Under the pieces are notes generated by a model, which was not told the origin of the DNA, ran no database searches, and saw only the letters and a program-made list of their open reading frames with translations. Made by a program: the position numbers and the translations under genes. A DNA stretch of 60,000 bases from Polytrichum commune (Eukaryota > Streptophyta > Polytrichopsida > Polytrichales > Polytrichaceae), in the NCBI GenBank assembly GCA_950295325.1, contig OX485806.1, positions 39,620,001 through 39,680,000 on the forward strand, written 5' to 3'. Numbering within the stretch: the stretch's first letter is position 1; each line of letters begins with the position of its first letter. Of this stretch, positions 46,091 through 57,056 are shown one piece after another.

Positions 46091-46506
46091 GTTTCAAGAC
46101 TTTTACGTTGGATGAAAGATAAGTACGCTCATATACGACAATTGCCTCACCCCATGAGAATCGAACCGAACAACACACACACATAGGCTTATGTACTCCC
46201 TTAAAACGTTTCTAATTTAGTAAAGGCTAAAACTCCGCCTTTACGTCGGAGCCATGGGGCCCGCCTCTTTGGTGTCCCTTTGTGCTCGGGCTCTCCTCAT
46301 TGGCCTCTTTCAATGCCTCGTGTGAAAAGGGCTCTCAAATGGGGGGCCATGAACCGAGTTCCGACCTTGCCAAACAAGCGCTTCCATATTTCAACTCGCC
46401 CTTGTCGGTTTCTATTTAGCATACTTATGATGTAAGGGCACTTTTACATGAGAGATTGAGGGAGGAGAGGGAATCGTTGTATAGGAGCATACCTCTCATT
46501 CATTCA

Positions 46507-47108
46507 GGGCCACTTCACACACAAGGCTGAAGGCCCTTGACCATGGCAATGTAAGAGCTCTCATTGGTCGAAAAGGCGGAGACCGTCCAAGTTCACTTCA
46601 CACTAGAAGGTGAAGGCCTAAAGGCCCAAAGAAAAGTTCGTGGATGAAAAGTCTACATGGAGTCCTACATGGCTAGTTGTGGATAAGGGTGCATGGTCTA
46701 CCGGAATTTGCGTCAGACCCACCTCCAAGAGGTGGGCTTGACGCAAATTCCGGGAGACCATGAATTTTTTAATATATTTTCCAGCATGACAAATTTCAGG
46801 ACAGACTGCATGGCAGATTCCAAGACAAATTCTAGGACATATTCCAGGACAGACAAACACCACCAAGTAGTTATCTTTAATTGACAAACTTGGAGACATA
46901 TTATATTAAACCAAATCCTCCCCTCTTTTTCCGCCAACAAAATATACAATGGTCCCGCAACATGGTTTATTCTCACTTCACACTATGCTTGAGGGCCAAA
47001 GACTACATAAAATGGCTTTCCCAACACCCATGGTACGGCCTTTGGATGAGAGTCAAGGGTCCTCACCATTACAAGGTCACGGCTCTTGGCTCATGTGTGA
47101 AGTGGCCC
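46507..47108 (-). mobile_element. F1 MITE, hairpin subtype, copy 2 (602 bp, inverted)
   Basis: Inverted copy of 40885-41475. TCA lies on both sides (46504-46506 and 47109-47111). The same 71-bp hairpin is at 46692-46762. The short CAGGACAGAC / CCAAGACAAATTC repeats beside the hairpin are expanded relative to copy 1, which explains the 11-bp length difference. Confidence 0.9.
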
Positions 47109-47379
47109 TCATACTTCTACATTAATTCACAAAAGCCTTCAAGTAGTATGCACCTCGAGGGTTGCTTTTTTTAGTTGAGTTGATGCCGGAGTCAATTTTA
47201 GAGGCCCTAAATTAGTGAAGTTCAGGTCATTTGAGGTGAGTTGGCAACAAACTTACAGGAGCCATGTTTGTGTGTTGGATGGATGAGAGGTACGTTTGTA
47301 TAGAGTAATTCCCTCACTCCGAGCTTACATGCTAATGACCATTAGAATCTAGAAGCTCTCGTAAGTGGAAATTGACAAG

Positions 47380-47860
47380 ATCTCTCCACTTCACTTTACA
47401 CTAGAGCTTGAGGGAGATGGGGAATTGTCGTATATGAGTGTACCTCTCATTCAACCAACATAAAAGCCCTTAAACAATAGACAACCCAAAGGTTTCTTTT
47501 TGGAAGTTCAATTGACTCCATAATTGGCTTTAGAGTCCCCGAATTAGTGTACTAGAGGTCATTTGCGATAAATTGGCAACAAACCTATAGGGGGTCATGA
47601 TTTTATGTCCCTGAGCTTGAGGGCATGTGTCCATTGAAATCTAAAATCTTTTATTGGTGGGCCAAGACCATCCTACTTCACTTCACAATAGAGCTTGAGG
47701 ATATGAGGGACCAAGGAAGTGTGAATGGAAAATCTACATGGAGGCCTAAATGGCATGCCATGGATAATGTTTCATTGTCTACTAGATATTGTGTGAAGCC
47801 CACCTCAAAGATGCGGGTCTAACACAAAACTAGGAAACCATGACACTTCAAATTCTCACA
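47380..47860 (+). repeat. F1-family fragments
   Basis: Two pieces: ACACTAGAGCTTGAGGGAG near 47398, and 47605-47860 with TTGGTGGGCCAAGACC, CTACATGGAGGCCTAAATGG and the worn hairpin near 47785-47835. TIRs missing. Confidence 0.55.
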
Positions 47861-47869
47861 ACCCTAGAC

Positions 47870-48758
47870 CACGGGGAGGTCACTCAGTAGGATTTTTGTG
47901 TACCACGTGCGGCGGAGGGGTATTTGTTTAGGGGCTATTTACCTCCAAGGCACGAATTAAAAGCTCCCTATAATTACATAATATTCTAAAATGGCCTATT
48001 TTTTTGTACCCTACCATTACTTATAATGCCCATGTCATTGAAATTTTTTGTAGTCTATATTCTTTTTAATTAAAAAAACTGAATTTAAGAATGTATGCAA
48101 TGCAAAAGTGATGGGAAAAGCATGGCAACAAAAAAATATAAAAATTACGTACCATTGCAAAAACCAAGTACAAAAACTTAAAGTGAAAATACAAAAAGAA
48201 GACTTAGGATGGAACACAACATGATTGAGTGTGTGTTTACAAACACAACAAGATTGTGTGTGTGTTCACAAACACAACAAGATTGTGTGTGTGTTCACAA
48301 ACACAACACCCGCTCCATAAAAATCCTTTATTCAAAATCACTTTACATGCTCAAATGTTGTGCACAAATGGGCGCCCTACGATCGGGTTGAAGAGTTTCA
48401 AAAGAGAAGGGGAGAAAAACCACCAAGAGAAGTCGGGCATAGAGTTAGGCTTCCAATTTCATTCATTTTTGGGTGAATGATGAGTAATTTTTCATCCATC
48501 CCTCGTGAGGCATGCGTACAAAATTGATTCTACTAAACATACATCCTAAGATCCTTATTTTCAGCCCCTATATTATTTTTACTAAAAGGGAATGGCCCAT
48601 ATTTTATACCTATCTATTTTACTTGTAATGGGCTTATGTACTTTTAATGGACCCTTCATTATTTGGAATTCTTTTATAAATTTTATGTCAAATGATTTTA
48701 ATCCTCCCTATATTATGCCGCACGTCGTTTTTAAAATGCACTAAGTGACCTCCCTGTG
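47870..48758 (+). mobile_element. hAT-like element (889 bp) with 8-bp duplication
   Basis: Inverted ends: left CACGGGGAGGTCACTCAGTA, complement of the right end CACAGGGAGGTCACTTAGTG, each with an ACGTGCGGC motif further in. Exact 8-bp direct repeats CCCTAGAC flank it (47862-47869 and 48759-48766). The interior carries mirrored A+T-rich arms and a 29-bp minisatellite (about 48225-48308). No transposase ORF. Same terminal family as 31023-31432. Confidence 0.88.
48225..48308 (+). repeat. 29-bp minisatellite, about three units
   Basis: The unit contains AAGATTGTGTGTGTGTTC then ACAAACACAAC. The TGTG and CACA halves make each unit partly self-complementary. Seen directly inside the hAT-like element. 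Confidence 0.9.
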
Positions 48759-48784
48759 CCCTAGACAAATAATAGCTTATTGTG

Positions 48785-48992
48785 TGGAAGGGCCCACATG
48801 AACAAAATGATAATGAAATAACATTCAATTGAGAGCATGGTCACTTATGTGTTTACACTAAACTTGACGGGTTGTGATCACACAAAATTCAATTTCAATA
48901 TTCCATGGCATGGCCCTCATAGGAGTCTCAAGGGCCCTCACAATTCCATGCTCATGGTCTTTGGCCATAGTGTAAAGTGGCCCTTACTTACA
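48785..48992 (+). repeat. F1-family fragment
   Basis: Keeps CATGGTCACTTATGTGTTTA, CATGGCATGGCCCTCATAGG and GCCATAGTGTAAAGTGGCCC, matching F1 right-half order. Confidence 0.55.
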
Positions 48993-49190
48993 TATTACTA
49001 TGAGGTTTGGGGGTCAAATGTCACTCTTCATAACTCCTAAATGTTGTCAATATTCATAAAACCTACCAAGGGAGGGGGGGGGGGTGAAGACGTTGATTAT
49101 TGTTCTCCCTTGTTAACATGATATGTTTGGTCGTGCAAAAGGTGTCGTATTTACCAATTGTCGTATTCTTGATAGTATGACATTTTGGCC

Positions 49191-49500
49191 CTACTCACAT
49201 GCTTGAGGAAGCTTGACTATTGGTGTTGGTTGGGCATCCACATCATTCCCCGCCACTTGCTCTTCAAATTTACACCCAAATGGACTTTTCAAGTTCACCA
49301 ACTTAGCCATGCTATACTCTGCATCAAGGACTTCCTCCTTTGCTAATTGCACATATTCTTCAATAGGCATTTCTTCACTTCCAAGAGTCAAAGACGAAAT
49401 GAGGTTTGCCAATTCATTTGTTGCTTCTTTCACTCTTGATTTCTCAAGTTTGTCATCCATGGCAAAATCAACGCTCCGATATGTAGGTAAAATCTTTGGA
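49191..49500 (-). pseudogene. Pogo/Tigger-type transposase, C-terminal remnant
   Basis: A 90-codon frame (ATG 49460) continues upstream in frame for about a dozen codons reading G-C-P-K-I-L-P-T-Y-R-S-V-D-F-A, which resembles the C-W-x-x-T-x-I-L-P block near the end of pogo/Tigger (CENP-B-like) transposases. The following acidic stretch (M-P-I-E-E-Y-V-Q-L-A-K-E-E-V-L-D-A-E-Y-S-M-A-K-L-V) fits the usual acidic tail. A stop lies just upstream and no catalytic core is present. Family call from motif memory only. Confidence 0.5.
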
Positions 49501-50402
49501 CATCCTCAAGTCGTTTCTTATGACCCGGGGATTCATCTCTCTCCATACTTGAGAGCTCCACATAATAGCACGCTCAAGTCTTGGTGAGTAGTGAAATAAT
49601 CAATTGAGAGGAAACCAATTTCAGAAACTCCTTCTTATGCTAAACTTTGGTTGAAGCAATTATTCCTTAGTCCAAGGGTTGTACCATACTTGTAACATTA
49701 GGTGGTGAGAAAAAAATAAAATAATTGCTCAAATGTAAGGTTGAAAAACCAAATGATTCAACACTACCAACGTGCTTAAGGGAATGAGTTAGCATATTTG
49801 TTCATAATAAAAAAACACCTTCCATTTTTCAGGTTTGAAATGTACATTGAGGTTCATCATCCAACTCTCAAAGCATTCACTCGATTACAATGTTGCCAAT
49901 TTATGCCAAACTAAACATAAAGTGCACAAGTGATGCATTATTGATATGTCCCTTGTGCCATCCCTGGAACAACTTCATCTTGTGATCATGCGCTTCCTCA
50001 AATCCTAAAAAAACAACTCTTAAAGAATGTTGGTGTCCAATATGATGGTTGCATTGCTAATGCAACATTGAACCTAAAAGATTACATAATTTGCTTCCTC
50101 CTCCCTACTTCATGAGGAGGTAAGGGTGGCAACAATGCACATTGCCTCTCTCTCACCTCATATTGACTCACTCAATTACAATGCTCACCGCATCTTGAAT
50201 TAAAAGATTGATCTTAATAGTCGGAATCCTTAAACCCTTCGACCTCCACCCAAACTCATAAATTCAAAAGTGCAACATCTATTATGGAACCAAGGTTTAA
50301 AACAACTAACTTGAGTTAGCGTAAGTTAACCCGCCAATGAATCATTCTATACTTGGAACAACTTCCCAATCCCAAGACAATGTAGGTCCCATCACGCATG
50401 CA
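49501..50402. other. Stretch without recognised gene
   Basis: May contain further decayed transposase sequence upstream of the remnant, but I could not read any motif through the stops. Confidence 0.45.
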
Positions 50403-50413
50403 CCTTAATTACC

Positions 50414-50765
50414 CCTAACATTACCCAACCCAATACTCTTAACTCCGGAGCGGAGTTCGATGCGGCTCCGATGTGGCTCCGGGGAGGTTCGGATGCCAGC
50501 TCCGGTGGGTCCATTTTTCTGGCCCTCCCTGTTTTGGCCCCTTGATGACTTTTTTTGGTTTTTTTTTGCTAAATTTGGGTTCTACGGCCCCAAATTACTC
50601 TAGGAGGCCCCTTATGAGATCAAGTAAGGCCCCACCCAATCAAAAAAATAGGGGGCAATTTTTGCCCCAACCCACCCGAACCCACCGGAGCTAGCATCCG
50701 AACCTCCCCGGAGCCGCATCGAACTCCGTGCCGGAGTTAAGAGTATTGGGTTGGGTAATGTTATC
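50414..50765 (+). mobile_element. Mutator-like foldback element (352 bp)
   Basis: Arms of about 90 bp: both ends, read inward, give AACATTACCCAACCCAATAC, then a G+C-rich GGAGTTCGATGCGGCTCCG / GGGGAGGTTCGGATGC section. The left arm has an extra 11-bp GGCTCCG-type duplication. Direct repeats CCTTAATTACC flank it (50403-50413 and 50766-50776); 9-11 bp with long TIRs fits the Mutator superfamily. The interior has no transposase; the 73-codon frame at 50473-50694 is carried by the arms. Confidence 0.85.
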
Positions 50766-50776
50766 CCTTAATTACC

Positions 50777-51550
50777 TCTATTGTATGGCAAGTTGGGCCT
50801 AAAAAATGTCATACTAGGAGCGTTGTAGTCATAATATTGAGGTAAATTAACACTTAGAAAGTTTGGTTGATGGGAAATGTGTTATATAATCGAGGTGTTG
50901 TATTATCAAGGTGAGATTGTACTCCGTCCTCTCTATCTATGGGCCTTTGCCCATGGTTAAAGTTTGGTGAGTGAACATCTCTCCTGGTGGTGAAATAGGT
51001 GGTTTTATGTGTGCTTCCCAATTGTGTTAATCATCGTACACAAAATGGTATATATAGTGTGAGCACATATTCCAAACACCTTTGTAACCAATGTCTTTTT
51101 GGTGTCTATTCATAACCATGGATCTTCTCATTTACCACTTTAATATATATTTTTAATCAAGAAGAATGACCACGTCAAGTACACACGCCTTAACCCTCGA
51201 AGGATGTAGGGTCTCAATATATGACTATATACTCAATTTATATAGGTCTCGACAAGCTCAAAATTCGTATTTTATGTGCTTTATGGGATTTAAGCCTTCT
51301 TTTATACATTGTCTTATCTTGCTGACGATTTCAAAATCAACTCGTACTTGACATTGATAATCAATAATACAATGTGTGTGTTTGCATACAAGGGCACTCA
51401 TGTTGTGTATTTCAACTTACCTTCGATAACATCAAGGTACTCAACCGCATCAAAGTGTGCACTTGTTTGCCCATTTTAGGTTTGGAGTGCCATTTTGTTT
51501 GCCATCTTTCAGTTTCCCTCTTTTAAACATTTTTATGGCATGCGTTACTA
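50777..51550. other. Intergenic stretch, nothing recognised
   Basis: Part of it (51180-51440) resembles 13950-14160 (ATAT-GACTATATAC-CAATTTATATGGG, TTTAT-TGTTCATG/TGTGCTT phrases), an old dispersed duplication. Confidence 0.45.
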
Positions 51551-51554
51551 TACA

Positions 51555-51866
51555 TGAGAATACAAGCCACTTCACATTCACAACTGAAGGCCCGTTACCA
51601 TTGTATTTTAAGATTCACTTCACACTAGAAGGTGAAGGCCTAAGGGCTCCAAACAATTATCATGGATGAAAAGTCCATGTGGATTCCTACATGGTAGACT
51701 ATAATGTTTCAAGGTTTGTTGGAATTTGCACCAAGCCCATCTTTAAGAGGTAGACTTGATGCAAGTTATGACAAACCATGTTTGTGGTACGGCCTTTGGA
51801 TGAGAATCTAGGGCCCTCACAATTACATGGTCACGGCACTTGACTCTTGTGTGTAGTGGCCCTAGT
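51555..51866 (+). mobile_element. F1 MITE, shortened and diverged
   Basis: Begins ACAAGCCACTTCACATTCAC and ends CTTGTGTGTAGTGGCCC. Keeps CTTCACACTAGAAGGTGAAGG, the hairpin near 51715-51780 (CCAAGCCCATCT / AGAGGTAGACTTG arms) and GTACGGCCTTTGGATGAGA. About 310 bp. Confidence 0.65.
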
Positions 51867-51869
51867 TAC

Positions 51870-53500
51870 CAAGACTTTGATGGATGAAAACTACACCTCA
51901 CTTTAATGATTCTTTTTGTTGTTCATGAACAATACTTAACTCATTGTTGCAAAAGCCAAGCCACTTGAGATCCAACCAAAGCCAATTGGAATGTGATGGG
52001 TGGTTTACACCAAAATCATATAGAGGGCACTTGAAATTAAAAAGTTGAAATTGATCGAGATGATGTTGACAAATAGGTTGTGGTCCGCGTTGGATTCCCA
52101 TGCCATCATAAATGAAGTGAAAATCCTACATGGCCAAAGTAAGTAATGTTCTTGACGGTTTTATGAGTGTCTATCTTGAAGACCTGTTGAGTATGCCTAA
52201 CATTTGTGAGGGAGAAATTGATATTTAAGTACAATTGGATTAAGTCCAAGTTCATAATTATAACATGCTGAATTCTATCAGAAGATCCTCTAATAAGATT
52301 GCATGCTAGGACTTTACAATATAATACATAGTGTGAATAATAATAATAATAATGTAGCAATTTTTTGCTTATGTTCTCGCTATTCAATATTGAATTATTT
52401 AGTATTAACATCAATACTTTGTCATCATGTTAAGTAATCAAGTGATCACAATCAAGTAGTCACTATGAATTCACATATCTCCCATAAAATTTAGGCATGT
52501 CATAAGTGTATTGATGGATCCAGTTGTGGAATTTTAGCAACCAAAAAGTGAGTTGAGACCATAATGTCATGATCATAAGTTTGGTTTACTTGCATTATTT
52601 GTGCGATCAACATGGACAAATAAACAATCAACATGGTCAAGATAAATGATCAATATGCAAATACAAATAGATACCCCTCTCCCCTCCCCATCCCCACCAT
52701 TGTCTTTCTTGAGTTTGTATAGAGACCATGCAAAGTACAAGTACAACTTTCTTTCCCTTTTGTTAAGGACCCTTGCACCCCATGGTCGCTTCCAACAAAA
52801 CGGGGCTCCATTGAGTTCTATGGACACTTGACACAATCTTGGTGTAAACCACCCCTAAGAAGTGAAATTATACCATAGCACGTGGGTAGTTAAGCCATAA
52901 TGGAATGATTATCAATATGATTATCATGACACGTGTGCATTTTGGCATTTTGGTAATTTATTTGTCAAATGGAAAATGTAGGACATGTTGAACATTTTTC
53001 TAAAAGATGTACTAAAAGTGTCTAGTTTGTACAATTCTTGATTGCAAAAGACGTGCTTGGGGTTCATGATCTATGTGTAAACTCATCCATTGTAGATGAG
53101 GAGCCTTCAATATAAATAAGTCGTTTACATGTAGAAGTTTACATGTTTGATTTGTTCCAATTGAACCCCACTAGGTTGATATGGGATCTTTGATGCGGTT
53201 TTCATAATCAAATAATATAAATGTAATATCTTACAAACTACATGATAGCTAATTGAATTTTTACCTTCCCCATGTTTGAGTTTATGTAGACACCATGAAT
53301 CCCTAGCTGTAAAATTTTCACCCAATGTAGTGCAATGTTGTAATTGTAGCATGTTGTCCATCTACACCTATCTTTGCTTCACCATAAACTAGTGTAATAT
53401 AAAACCGATTTCAAAACTTCAAACAAATGATTGTTGTAGTAGTTCACACTATTTGTGTGTGATATTCACCTTGAATTGAGGTCATATACGGTAATGTACA
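51870..53500. other. Intergenic stretch, no gene recognised
   Basis: Short frames only; an (AAT)n tract near 52337-52352. No TIR pair or domain identified. Confidence 0.55.
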
Positions 53501-53504
53501 TAAG

Positions 53505-53830
53505 GTAGATGTGCCTAAACATACACCTACACCTAAGTGGCGTATGGTTGGGTGTGAATCTAAAAACAAATAACAAAAAGACATGTGTTGAAAAGAGATT
53601 GGACTACGTACTCAAAATTTGTTAATCATTCTAGATGCAACAATCAACGCAATTGGGGAAACCTATATAATCATTTGATAACTCAATATTTCTACACTTT
53701 GACAATGAATAAGATATTCATAGAAGCTCCAAAACTTGTGGGGGAAGTGGGCTATGGACACAATTTATATTTGCTCGTGAACTCACATTAATTTTGTGTT
53801 TCATATCTATGGTTGATTTTCATCTCATGT
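53505..53830 (+). repeat. F2 dispersed repeat, copy 4
   Basis: Landmarks CACCTACACCTAAGTGGCGT, AAAAGAGATTGGACTACGTA, AACCTATATAATCATTTGAT, GAAGTGGGCTATGG. Confidence 0.8.
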
Positions 53831-54359
53831 CTAGAATCTAGGAACATCATAATAGGTATATTTGTGTCCATTTTAGATATATTTTCCATAATAGGTGTAC
53901 ATTCCTTACAAAAAGTATGTGCAAAGAGGAAAAATAATGTCCGTTTAAGACATGCTTACCCTAATTTAGATACAATTGAGAATCCAATCATTAATTCATT
54001 GGAGAGAATATATATATGTATATATATATCCATATACACATTGGGGAGGCGCACTCATCATGTTCAAGTGGATTATGTTCTTGGTAAGGTCACCCATGTA
54101 CCCGGTTCTCAAGAGATTCTCGATTGAATGGCTAAAGATGTGTCTACCGTACGTGGTAGCAAGTGGGATGACAAAGGAAACTTCAAAGCCTTTGTCATGT
54201 TGCTCGCAACAAACAAAGTGGACCGTGAAAGATTGGTAGGAGCTTGCTTTAGAAATCTCCAATGTGTTACCAAACTCTAGACTGATGGAGCTAGGTCATT
54301 TCATTTGGCAAATTAAGGTAGAGATATGTCATTTGGATACTTTTCTCTCCGCATCCACT

Positions 54360-54640
54360 TCTTGTAGCATACAAAACACACAATGAATGGGAAATGATTA
54401 GCAAATTCAAATCGTGCCCGTAACCATTTGTCTGGTTTTTTTTTGGAGCTCATATGTATATCTTATTCATTATCAAAGTAAAGATTATCATGCTAATTAA
54501 GTGATCATATAGTTCCCTCAATCATGTCATAACATTACTCAACTCATTGGTTGCGTTCTATGGGACCAAGTATTGGACGAGTATGATTCTCCTTGAACTC
54601 AATTCCCCACCCGTCATCTAATCACAACATTAGCCTTGCC
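54360..54640 (-). repeat. F2 dispersed repeat, inverted copy
   Basis: Complement landmarks: TTAGCAAATTCAAATCGTGC, GGAGCTCATATGTATATCTT, ATTATCAAAGTAAAGATTAT, GTGATCATATAGTTCCC. Confidence 0.7.
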
Positions 54641-54863
54641 ACTCTGTGCCCAGTGTGTCCCCCCCGAAAATGTGTGTTTTACTTTGGCTTATTGACCTAG
54701 TCCGTTAGTATGCATTACACTTTGTTTTTCTTTATAAACTTCTTGTATACATGGGGTTTAATCTCATAGTGACCCATGCACATCATTTACGTTTCTAACA
54801 AAGAGTCCACTCCCGGAGATACATCCAAGTTACAAATGCAACATGCCACAATGCTACACTGTT

Positions 54864-55068
54864 TATGGCATTTAGTATCACTTACTATTTGGAGTTATGT
54901 TGTGGCATAACTTTTTACTATGGATCTCATTTCTTACCAACAAAGGTCATATTGGTTGTTTGGAGACTACATAGCATTAACATCTTTACTTGGTACAAGT
55001 TTACATTAAGAATATTAATGTTATAGCAATGCGTAACTCCAATGGCAAGTGACACTAAATATCCTAAA
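54864..55068 (+). mobile_element. F3 MITE, copy 5
   Basis: About 205 bp. Left end TGGCATTTAGTATCACTTAC; right end CAAGTGACACTAAATATCC. Outer bases read TA on both sides. Confidence 0.7.
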
Positions 55069-55239
55069 TGGTGTAGTACTTAGTATCCAGCTCGAGTTTG
55101 GTTGTTTTTTTGAAGACCGAGCCCTTGTTATATATGTAATGAAGGAAAGGAGAGTTTAGAGGGGAAAGTGGGGTGGAGGTTTGGATTCTTTCTAGCTATG
55201 GGAGGGGATGATAAGGTATGCAAATGCTATTCAATTACT

Positions 55240-55345
55240 TTTCCCAACCAACCACCTATATTCGATTGGCGTGTGGTTAGGCGAGGATCAAAGAACAACC
55301 ACCATAAAGACATGTGTGCATATGAGATTGGACTACGTCTTTTAA
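55240..55345 (+). repeat. F2 dispersed repeat, partial copy
   Basis: Only the left third: CACCTATATTCGATTGGCGT, AAAGACATGTGTGCATATGA, GATTGGACTACGTC. Confidence 0.65.
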
Positions 55346-56170
55346 TCTTGTTAGCTACTCCACACTCAGTAGTGAATACAACAAGAAGGACCTATCTACT
55401 CAATCAAGGAATCAACAAACATGCACTTCCGATAACCACAATACAATAAGGGGAGGTATGGTGTTCAATATGACTTTCCTCGATGATTCATCATAGATTT
55501 TGCTAATGCAACACAAGTTTCAGTGTGTAAATCTGCTTGGTAGAAGTTGGAGAACATGACAAACGAACCAAATAATGTCCACATGTCTTACCAGCGTGTG
55601 TGGGAAGTGGGGAAGGTGCTCAAATTGGGGATGGAAGGGGGGGTTGGGCTGAGTTGCACGTGTTCGAGGTATCAGAGGTTATTGTAAAGTATGGAGATCA
55701 ACTGGTTGCCTTAATGGTCCCTTCTTTGAGTGTAACTAGGAGGTTTTGAAGGAATTCTTTGCGTTTAGAAACCGACATGTTTTATCTTTATATAGCTAAA
55801 AATCTTCTCATTTTCTTTGCCACCTATATGCACATGCATCTCTTTGCTCCTCTCACCACTTGCGTATTCCCCAAATAGAATCAAACTCAACCAAAAACTC
55901 AAAATTTTTCCAAAGTTTTTTTGCCTTGAAATAGAGCAAAAGGATTTCCCTCCCTATTTTATTTATTTGTAAGTAACTCGCACAAATGTTGGAATTGGAA
56001 AATATGAGAGATTCCATCAAAAAATTTAAGGTGATCCTCACTTTTGGTGACTTTTACAATTAACTCTATGGCATAGTTTTTGTCTTGTGTAAAATTGAAT
56101 TAACATATGGCAACTATTTGTTCTTAAATAATGCGCGTCCTTGTGGGAGTGGGTCTTGGCCTCACTGCTC
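55346..56170. other. Intergenic stretch, nothing recognised
   Basis: No coding sequence, TIR pair or RNA gene that I can support. Confidence 0.55.
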
Positions 56171-56176
56171 TTATCT

Positions 56177-56257
56177 TATAGTTTGGCCGAGTGGGCTAAG
56201 GCATTGGAATTTAGGCCCTAGTTCATAAAGGCCGCTTGGGTTCAAATCCCATTGTCA
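56177..56257 (+). pseudogene. tRNA-Leu-derived sequence (pseudo-tRNA or SINE head)
   Basis: A good A box (TGGCCGAGTGGGCTAAGG), an anticodon-loop-like TTTAGGC consistent with Leu(UAG), a class II variable arm and an intact B box (GGGTTCAAATCCC) are in tRNA-Leu order and spacing. The acceptor arms (TATAGTT / TGTCATC) do not pair and the anticodon stem is broken, so a working tRNA is unlikely. Confidence 0.7.
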
Positions 56258-56419
56258 TCACAAATGCGGTTAGTTGTCACCTTTTATAACCAACTTCGAA
56301 CAAAATGAGGATGGAAGATGATTGGTTTAAAAATGGCATCATTTATGTTATTTTGGAACTTCACATTTGTTTTAGTGACACTTGTAATTGCCTTCACCCA
56401 TAGTACACCAAATATGATA

Positions 56420-57054
56420 CAGTGTTCTCCCGTCTAAGTACGCATCCCGGTTAAGTGCGCAATTTTTTTTGACAAAAATCAGGGTTCATACTTGATTTGT
56501 TTGAACATGTCATGCAGAGTCATTTGCCGTGAATGCATGGATTTTTTTACGCCTTACATTCATTCTCAATTTGTTGACGTCTCGCTGTAATGCCTCAAAC
56601 GATCGTCACAATTCATCATACATATGTCTAGCTTCCGTTTCAACATTGGAGCAAAGCAATTGGTCGTCGATGTCAAGGACAACAGAGCTTCAAAGCCTTT
56701 GAAATCGGTAGCACTTTCATATTCAACAAATGTCTCGATAGGCTGGATTTCGTCATCGATAGGTGGTTCTTCAATTTGCATCGTTTTCATAACCTTCCGG
56801 ATGGCACCTTTACTAACTTCATACTCCTGCCCCAACACCCACTTGCTCAGCGCATTCGGCTTGCTCAACTTTGCAATGATTTCACATCGTTGGGCTTCAG
56901 TCAAGCAGGTGGCCTCAAGTTTCATCCGTTTATTCTGTTGTGATTCATCGAATCAGAGGGTCTAGAAAACGATATGAGTAAAGTATGAAACCTACCAACT
57001 AAGTGTGCACCAACGGCTCCGGTTCAAAGTGCGTACTTAAGCGAGAGATTACTG
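56420..57054 (-). mobile_element. Pogo/Tigger-like element (635 bp) with TIRs and TA duplication
   Basis: Left end CAGTGTTCTCCCGTCTAAGT and complement of the right end CAGTAATCTCTCGCTTAAGT, both continuing ACGCA; 20 of the first 25 bases agree. TA lies directly outside both ends (56418-56419 and 57055-57056), the Tc1/mariner-pogo hallmark. It encodes only an N-terminal DNA-binding remnant on the minus strand, so it cannot move itself. Confidence 0.88.
56566..56925 (-). CDS. CENP-B/pogo-type helix-turn-helix remnant, 119 codons
   Basis: ATG at 56925, with about nine in-frame codons before it (D-E-S-Q-Q-N-K-R). Residues 8-47 read T-E-A-Q-R-C-E-I-I-A-K-L, then V-L-G-Q-E-Y-E-V-S-K-G-A-I-R-K-V, the pattern of a CENP-B N-terminal/psq helix-turn-helix. 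The rest is acidic and then Lys/Asp-rich, matching no catalytic domain; the DDE core expected in a transposase of about 450-600 residues is absent. It lies inside the TIR-bounded element and is probably a deletion derivative, though the frame is intact. Confidence 0.6.
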   Translation of the reverse strand: MKLEATCLTEAQRCEIIAKLSKPNALSKWVLGQEYEVSKGAIRKVMKTMQIEEPPIDDEIQPIETFVEYESATDFKGFEALLSLTSTTNCFAPMLKRKLDICMMNCDDRLRHYSETSTN

Positions 57055-57056
57055 TA

